NCBI RefSeq assembly: GCF_016919445.1
Contig: NZ_CP070356.1
Coordinates: 1,061,501 to 1,125,500, forward strand
DNA length: 64,000 nucleotides
Origin: Pseudomonas sp. PDNC002
Lineage (GTDB): Bacteria > Pseudomonadota > Gammaproteobacteria > Pseudomonadales > Pseudomonadaceae
Reading direction: 5' to 3'
Position 1 is the stretch's first letter, and every line of letters begins with the position of its first letter. The notes under the pieces are model-generated. The model made no database searches and was not told where the DNA came from. It saw only the letters and a list, made by a program, of their open reading frames with translations. Position numbers and translations under genes: made by a program. This document shows, piece by piece, positions 43,086 to 52,000 of the stretch.

Positions 43086-46000
43086 TTATTCCCAAACCTT
43101 CCACTGCCCACCTTCGTACTTAAGGCGATTACCTTGAGTATCAAAGTACTGCTGATATCGTGTTATGGTCCCTGGGCTAAAGTCAGGCGAAGGATTGATA
43201 ACTCTAACCTCTACGCCATCGTTACGTATGAACTTATAATAAGAAGTATCGCCATGGACTCCTCCGCCAGGATGGTATTCAACTTCCTTTATTGCCGGAT
43301 GTCCTTCAACTGTAAACACCTGAGCCTTTCCTGAACTGCCTGAGCGTGCAGGCTTTGGAGTAAGAGTCGCACCATCAAGAGTCAACGATTGTTTAATGTC
43401 ATCAATCGACTTACCCCACATGCTCGAAGGCGACTCAACAATATTCCGGGGAATCCCTGCTTGTGCGGCCAGATCGTCCCTCAGTCCGGCACGCGCAGCC
43501 GCCGAAGTAGCCGGTACTTCCGCCGTCGCAATCCCTTTTGTAGCCGCCTGTGCCGCCGCTGACTCTGTCAGCTTAGCCTCAATCCTACCAATAAGAGCCC
43601 CGCCAAACTCCTTAACCAGCTTTCCAGTCGCTGTTGCAGCGCCCTTGGCTGCTCCTCCAGCTGGTATCAGGTAGTCCTCCGGCGTGCTGGTCAGGATGCC
43701 ATCACCCACCGCCAGGCCCAGTGCCGTACGGATGTCGTTTTGCAGCTCCTCCTGGCCTTTGTAGCCGACTATTTCTCCGTTGTGGTTGGTGGCCTGGCCC
43801 TGCCCGTATTGGGCTACTGCTCGACTCAGGTTGGCCCATGCTGCGCTGGCCTGATTACCCTGATAGGGCTGGTTGAACAGGTTGCTGTCGGCAAATTGTT
43901 CCGCTGTGGCCTGGAAGGCGTACACCGGCTGACCGTGGGCGAGGATCGGTTCGCCATTGGCCCAGCGTAACGGCTCGCTGCCCATGCCCATCGTCGAGAC
44001 GGTGTTAAGGGCAATCTCACTGATGTGGTCGAAGTTGGCTCTCAGACTGCTGTCCGGATTGAGGCCATTCAATTGTTTGAGCAGGCTGAGGTACTGCTCA
44101 CTCTGAGCCTTGTCCACGGCAGTGCCGGCGCTCAGGGTTAGCATGTCTTCCCAGGTCAGGCTGCCGAGGTCGATCTTGCCGTACTGGGCCTCCAGTTCCT
44201 TCGCCTTCTCGCGGATCTGCCGCTGCTCTTCCGGGTGCAGTTGGCGGTTGTAGGCAGTCGCGTTCTTCGCAATCTCCGCACCCTTGCTTACGTCGCCATT
44301 CACCGCCATGGCGGCCAGAACGCCAACGATCTGCGACTCCATCAGCTCGAACTTCGGATCGCCCTTGGCCCATTTGCCAAGGACGTTGGCCATGGCCTCG
44401 TTCACACCCGCTGCCATGGCTCCGGTCTTGAAGTCGCTGCCGGAGGCCTCGGCAAGCAAGCCGCCCATCATGGCGTGAGCAACGACTTTCTGCGGGCTTC
44501 CATCCAGGTAAACTTTGCCGCCATAGTCACCCTGAGCCCAGTTGCCCACGCTATTGAAGCCCAGTGCCATGGCGAAGTCGGTGCCCTGGCCTGCCATGGA
44601 GTTGCCCAGGTTGTCCATGAAGCTGCCGCCAAAGGCCGCTTGTTGCATGACGGCTTGGGATAACGCCTGTGCGCTGTTGTATTGCGCAAAGGCAGCAAGA
44701 CCTTTCTCGCCACCCCAGGTGCTGAGGTCGAAGCCTTTAGTGACTTGATAAGCGTTGTCGTTGGTGACCCCGTACTGTTCGTTCAACGCTGGGGATATGA
44801 TGCGCTCGCCCACGTACGCCATCGCATAGCTTTTGAGCGCATCCGATGAGGTGGCGTGTTGCAGCCCTTTGCCGATGTCTCCGCCGTTGTTGATGGTGCC
44901 CACCGCCAGGTTGCTGGCCATGGCTCCGTAAACCGGTCCCATGAAGTACGCCGCGACGATGGAAATGATCAGCGTCGGCGCAGCCCCCAGGCTGTTGTTG
45001 CTGTACTTGTAACTGTCGTGGATTTCCTGCACCGCGCGCCAATCCACATCCCCTCGCGCTTCAGCTTCCTTGATCCACGCCAGACCCGGGTCGGCCTTGA
45101 CCATCGCATCGATGGCTTGGCTGACGTCTTTCTTCTTGAGCTGCTTGTAGTCGATCTGCAGGCCTTCCACGGCCTGGATGGTCACGCCGCTCTGGGCGAT
45201 CAGTTGGGTCTGGCGGATGTCTTCGCTGGTGTTGCCTTTGCCCTTGCTGCTGTTCCACGCCAGGCTGTTGCTGCTTTTGTTGTGGCTCTCCTGGTTGATG
45301 TCCTTGGCCGCTTCGAAGGTGATTTTGCCGCTGCTGATCAGGGCGATCTGCTCGCCGGATTTCAGTTCGGCGGCCTGGTAGTGCTGGTCGCCGCCGCTGA
45401 TGGCGCTGATTGGCCCGCCGGCGGTGATTTCGCTACCTACGGCGGTGACGTGAGTGGATTCGTCGTGCTGGGTCTTTTTCTTACCCCAGCTGCCCTTTTT
45501 CTTCATGTCGTACAGCGAATAGTCGCTGTCGTTGGCGGCCAGCAGGTTGATCTGGTTGCCGGCCACCAGGTACGCCTCGTTGCCCGCGCCGATCTTGCTG
45601 GAGACCAGGGTGATGTTGTTGCCGGCGCTGACCAGTACGTCACCACCGGCATTGAGCTCGCTGGCCTGCTGCTGGATGTGGTCCTGCTGGCGGGTGGATT
45701 TCTTGCTGCCGCTGGGATCGCGCTTGTAGCTGTGTTGCTCGTTCTCCGCCGAGACCACGGTGACGTTTTGCCCGGCACTCAGGGTGATATCGCCACCGGC
45801 CTTCACCTGGCTGCCGATCAACGTCGCATCACGCCCGGCCTGCAATTCGAGGTTGCCGCCGACGGCCACCTGCGAACCATGCTGGGTGACGCTGGAGCTG
45901 CGGTTGTTACTGCCGCTCGCGCGCTCGTGGGTTTCCGCCAGCCCGGTGATAACCAGGTCGCGCCCGGCGCGCAGGCTCGCGTCGCCGCCGGCGCTCAGGG

Positions 46001-49000
46001 GGTTGGCGGTGTTGATGATGTCGCGACCGGCGTCCAGGGTGAGGCTGCCGCTGGCTTCGATGCGCGAAGCAGAGCCGATGCTATCGTCGCGGCGAGTCTC
46101 TTTTTTCGTCTGGGTTCGCGTCGAAGCAAAGTCGCGCTCGTTGACGATGTCGCCGGTGAGGGTGGTCAGGCTGACATCACCGCCTTTGATCAGGCCACCG
46201 CTGTGGTTGCGGATGCTGTCCTGGGCGAGGATGTCGAGGCGCTTGCCCGATTCGAGCTGGCCGCTGTTGTCGACTGTGTTGGCGACGATGGCGAGATTTT
46301 CACCTGCCCGAATTTCGGAGGTGTTGGTGAAGTCGCCACCTGTCACCAGGGTGACGTCACGGCTTACATTGATTGGGCTGTTGAACCGAAGATCGCCACC
46401 CGCGCTCAGGCTGAGGTCGCGCTCGGCGTTGAGCTGTGAGCCCGGTTCGCTGATGAGGCTGCCGTTCTGTGCTTCGAGGTAGACATCGCGTCCTTTGATG
46501 ACGCCGCCATCGTGGTTGTGGATGCTATCCGTCACGCTGGCAGCCACGTGGCCGCCGGACTGAATCCAGCCGGTGTTGTCCAGATTTCGCGCCGTGACAT
46601 CCAGATTGTCGGTAGCAACCAAGGCGCCCGCATTCTGCAGGGAGCCACCGGCGTAAAGGCTGATATCTCCTCCGTGAATTTCTGCCTTGTCGGCATTACG
46701 AATGTCGCCTTCGACACTCACGCCCAACCGGCCTTTGGCGTCGACCCAGCCGCTGTTGTCGAAGGTCCGAGCCAGGATGTCCGTGTCGCCATCGGATGTC
46801 AGCGCCCCTGAGTTGCTGACTTGTTGGGCGATGATGCTCAGGTCGCCGCGAGACTGCAGTTGGCCTGCATTGTTCAGGTCTCCACCGCCGGATACGGCAA
46901 CGTCGCCACCGCGAATCCCAGACTGTTGCGCGTTGTGGATGCCTTCGTTTACGTCGATGTCGAGGCGCTTGCCGGCTTCGATCCAACCTTGGTTGTCCAG
47001 CGACCTGGCCGTAACGTCCAAGTTGTTCTGCGCTGACACGACGCCCGCACTGGCTATATCACCACCGGCGCGAAGGCTGATGTCATCGCCATGGATGGCC
47101 CCCGTGGCGGTGTTACGAATGTCGCCATCGACGCTGACATCGAGCTGGCCTTTGGCGTCGATCCAGCCGTTGTTGTCGAGGCTACTGGCGCGGGCGCTCA
47201 GGTCGCCGCTGGCAACCAGGGCTCCGGCATTTTGCAGGGCGCCACCGGCGTCGATACGGATATCCCCGCCGTGGATCTCACCCTTGGCGCTGTTGCGGAT
47301 ATCGCCATCGACGCTGACATCGAGCCGACCTTTGGCGTCGACCCATCCTTTGTTGTCGAGACTTTTGGCGAGGATGCCCATGTCGCCATCGGACGCCAGC
47401 GCCCCTGAGTTGCTGACTTGTTGAGCGATGATGCTCAGGTCGCCGCGAGAGTGCAGTTGGCCAGCGTTGTTCAGCTCTCCGCCGGCGGATACGGCAACGT
47501 CGCCACCGCGAATCCCGGCCTGTTGTGCGTTGTGGATGCCCTCGCTGACATTGATGTCCAGGCGCTTTCCGGCCTCAATCCAGCCCTGGTTGTCCAACGA
47601 CCTGGACGTGATATCCAGGTTGTTCTGCGCTGAAACAACGCCGGCATTGACCATGTCGCCACCGGCATGGAGGCTGATGTCCCTGCCACGGATCGCTGCC
47701 GTAGCGGCGTTGTCGATGCCTCCGGCAACGGCGATGCCGACCTGGTTGCCAGCTGATATCCAGCCGCGGTTGTCCAGATTGCGGGCGCTGATGTTGAGGT
47801 TGTCGTTGGCCGCCAGGGTGCCGGCGTTGTACAGGCCACCACCGGCGATAAAGTTTGTGTCGCCGCCCTTGAGGGTTGCGCCGGCATGGTTGCGAATGCT
47901 GTCGGCCACGCGGGCATCAAGGCGCTTGCCTGCGTCGATCTGGCCTGCGTTTTCCAGGCTCTGGGCTCCCAGGCTGAGGTTGTTGCTGGCACGCAGGGTG
48001 CCGGTGTTGGCCAGTTGGCCACTGCTGATGAGGTTGACGTCGCGGCCCTGGATCAGCGAGCCGTCGGCCATCAGGTGGCCGTCGGCACTGGCCAGGTAGA
48101 GCACCGGCACCAGGACTCTTTCGCCGTTCACGACGTGCTCTTCCAGCCAGACGATGTCGTGGGTCAGCGCGGCAACCTGTTCGGCGGAGAGGGCGACGCC
48201 CAGGGTGAGTTGCAGCCGGGCCTTGTAGGCGACGGCGTTGTCCATCAGGTATTTGAAGACCGCGGCATCGCTATTGAGGCCGTTCAGGTAGCGCTGGCCA
48301 GTTTTTGCGATCAGTGCCTGGCTCAGTAGGTATTGCTCGTACAGGCCGTCGCCCAGGCGCTTCTGGGCACGGTCGGGATCGAAGCCGAGCAGGGCGAGCA
48401 GGTAGTCCGAGCTCATGGCACCGGATTGGCCACCCTGGCCGTTGCCACTCGGGTGGTTGTTGTTCTGGGAACCGCCCTGAGCGCTGCCCCCGGTGCTGGT
48501 GCCCTGGTCATGGCCAGTCGGGTAACCGTCCTGGTCGGGAATGCTGCCGCCGCCGGTGGTGCCGCCGCCATTGCCAGGCTGGTCGGGTATGACCGCGCTA
48601 AAGTCCGGGTCGGTGTAGATCAGGTACTTGTGGCTGGGCGTGGACCAGTTGCTGCCCGGCAGGCCGTTGACGCCGGCCGCGACGGGGACGAACCGGGCGA
48701 TGTCGACGCCGTTGTAGTCGACACTCGGGACGCTCCCCGCATTGGCAATGCTGACCGCCAGCACGTCGGCGCCCGGGCGCTTGATGCTGCCGTCGGCGTT
48801 GAGGCCTTTTGGGGGCGCCACTTGTACTTTGCCGCCATCGACGGTCACACGGACGCCAAGATGGGCCAATGCGTCGCCAGCGACGCTGTCGGCGGCTTGC
48901 CAGTCGCTGCCTGGCTGCGTCGGTATTGCGGGCGCGGCGGTGTGGCTGGGCTGATAGGCGTCGGGCGCGCCGGGTGTACCGCCGCTACCTGGTTGCGGGT

Positions 49001-52000
49001 TGCTGGAGTCGGCGAGGTGGAACAGGCCGCCCTGGGGCAGGCTGAGGTTCGGCGCGACCCGTGTGGGCATGCCCGAACCGCTGAGGGTGATGGGCGAGAC
49101 TTGGCTGCTGGCGCTGGTATCGTCCAGGCTGTCAGTGGGGTTGGCGTTCGCGCTGCCATCAAGGAGTTCGCCGTTGCCCAAACGCTCGCGGGCTTCGATG
49201 CTGACGACGCCGCCCGCGTGAATGATCGCGGGGGTACCTACCGAGCCCTGGTTGTGGAAGACGTCGGTGACGATGCGGACATCGCGCTGCGCAAAGATAC
49301 TGCTGTCGAGGTTGGCGAAGTCGTTGCCGCTGAAGATGAAGTTGCCGCCGCTTTCGAGCATGGCGGCGCGCGCCTCGCCATCCTTGCGGTTGATCAGGTT
49401 GGCGACGTTGAGGTTCATGTCGCCGACGCTGGAGAGGCGACCGGAGCTGTTGTCCAGGTACTGAGTACGCCCACCGGCCTGGCCGCTCAGGCTGAGAGCG
49501 CCGAGGCTGTAAAGATCGCCACCGGCGTTGGACAGGTTGTCCACCTGCAGGGTCATGCCATTGCCGCTGAAGATCAGGCCCTGGTTGAACAGGGATTGGC
49601 CACTGAGTTGCAGGAAGCGGCCACTGCCCAGGGTGCCGCTGTTGGCGATCTGCTGGGTGTTCAAGGAGAGGTCAGTGGCCGAGGTGATGCGACCGGCATT
49701 GCTCAGGTCGCCGGTGTCGATCCGCATCGAGGCCCGGCTGCTGATGCGCCCCGTCGAGGACAGGGTGACGTTGGCGGCGCTCAGGTCAAGGTCGCCCAGG
49801 CTACTGAGCAGCCCACCGCCGCTGTAATCGCCACGAAGGTTGAGGCTGAGGTTGCCATCGGTGGCGATGACGCCGTCGTTGCTCCAGTTGTTGCCGCGTG
49901 CGACCAGGCTTTCGGCGGCCAGGAGTTTGCCGTTGGTGGTCTGGTGGAATTCACCGATGTCGAGGTTGAGGCGCCCGGCCCGGACGATGGCGTCGTTGGT
50001 CCAGCTATCGGCCTGCAAGGTCATCAGACCGTTGGTGCCGAACAGCCCGCCGCCCTGGAAGATGTTCTGGCTGCTCAGGCCGAACTCCCCCGTGCCGGCA
50101 TGGAGGATGCGGCCGCCCTGGTTGAGCAGGCTGCCAATGTCCAGGCGAACGTCGTGGTTTGCGCTTTCGAGGGTGCCGCCATTACGGTTATCGAGCAGAC
50201 CGACCTGGAGGTGGGTGGCACCATCTTCGCCAAGGTCGCGCAGATAGCCTCCCTGGTTGTTCAGGGAGGCGGCGACCACATCGAATTTTTCCGCCGCCTC
50301 GATCAGACCATTGTGGTTGTCCAGTGCGGCACTCAGGTTCACGTCGAGAACGCCAGCGCCGATTCGCCCGCCCGTGGCCAGGCTGTTACCGGCATTGACC
50401 AGGTTTGCGCCTTGCAGGTGCAGCGCCTGGTAGGCGTAAAGGCCGCCGCCAGTGTTGTCGACAACGGGAGCCGTCAGGGTGAGGTCGCCGATGACCGCCG
50501 AAAGCGTGCCCCGACTGTTGTCGAGACCGCCGGCAATGTTCAACAGCAGGTCATTGCCCTGGATGAGGCCACCGTCCCGATTGTCGACCGTCCCCGTGCT
50601 GCGCAGGTTCAGGCCGCCGGTGGCGCTGTCGAGCATGCCGCCGGCCTGGTTGTCGAGGTTGCGCAGGGCCAGGGTCAGGTCATCCTGGCTGGCAAGCAGG
50701 CCACCCTGGTTGGTCAAATCATGCAGCTGGAGGTTGATCGCCTTGCTGCCGGCGATCAGGCCACCGCTATTGTCCAGGTCGTTGAGTTCGAGGCTGATGT
50801 CCTGCTGGCTGGCAAGCGTTCCACCCCGATTGATCACGTCGTGCAGGTTGCTCAGTAGCAGCTCACCGCCAACGGAGATGGCGCCGCCGCTGTTGTTGAG
50901 GTCCTGCCCCTTGGCGTCGTATTCGAGATTGTCACCGGCGAGCAACATGCCTTGCTCTTGCAACAGGCGGTCGACATGGAGTTTCAGGTCGCCCTGGGCG
51001 TTGATTTCTCCGCCACGATTGTCCAGCTCGGCGGTGTGGACACGTATGAGATCGCCACTGGCAAGGCGACCGCCTTCACCATTGACGATGCTGTCCCGCG
51101 CCACGAGGTAAAGAGTGTTTTGGGCCAGCATCTCGCCATGGTTGGTGATGCCGATACTGTCAACGGACAGGTTCTCGCCACTCTGAATCAGGCCTTCGCT
51201 GCCGTTATCGAGGTATTCGACAGACAGGCGCATGTCGGTGTCGCCGATAAGCACGCCGTAAGCATTGCTGAACCAGTAGCTGTTCATGTCCACCCCGCCT
51301 GCGGCGGACATGTGCCCATGGTCGTTGTAGATGCTGGCGTTGGGCTGCTGGATGAGGAGACGGCCGCCACTGGCCATCACGCCGCCGTTGTTATAGATGC
51401 TCTGGGCCGCCAGGATCAGGTCCTGGCCGGCCAGCATCTCGCCATTCAGGTTGAGCAACTGCCGTGCGTTGAAGATCGACAGCGAGCCGTCCGTGCTGAG
51501 GCGGCCGCCGGAGTTGTCGAAATCACCACCGCGCATGTCGAGCGAGAGCGAGCCTCCATCAAGTACGCCGCCATCCTGCTGCAGGTCGATCACCGACAGC
51601 TTCAGCCAGCCCGCCGCGGTGACCCGGCCGCCGGCATTGAGCAGGCGCTCGAGGTCCAGCTCGACATCCTGCCCGCCTTTGACCACGCCGCCACGGTTAT
51701 CCAGCTCGCCGCCACGGACCAGCAGGTAGCCCTGGGCGCTCAGTTCGCCGCCATCTCGGTTGTCCACCTGCCCGGCCTGCAGGCTAAGCCCGGCGTTGCC
51801 GGTAATCAGGCCGCCACGGTTGTCCAGGCTTTGCACTTGCAGGTTCACGGCGTCCTGGGCGCCGATCTCGCCCTGGCGGTTGTCCAGCGCGTCGGCTTCG
51901 ACCGCCAACACGCCACCCGAGGAGATTCGGCCGGCCAGGTTGTTCAGCGCGGTAGCCTGCAGGCGGGTCTGCGTTCCGCCCGAAATCAGGCTGTTCAGGT

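Noticed and set aside
48333-50858. 841-codon plus-strand open frame opposite cdiA
   Set aside because: Repetitive Val/Ala/Gln pattern is the mirror of the FHA repeats; no start signal or domain.
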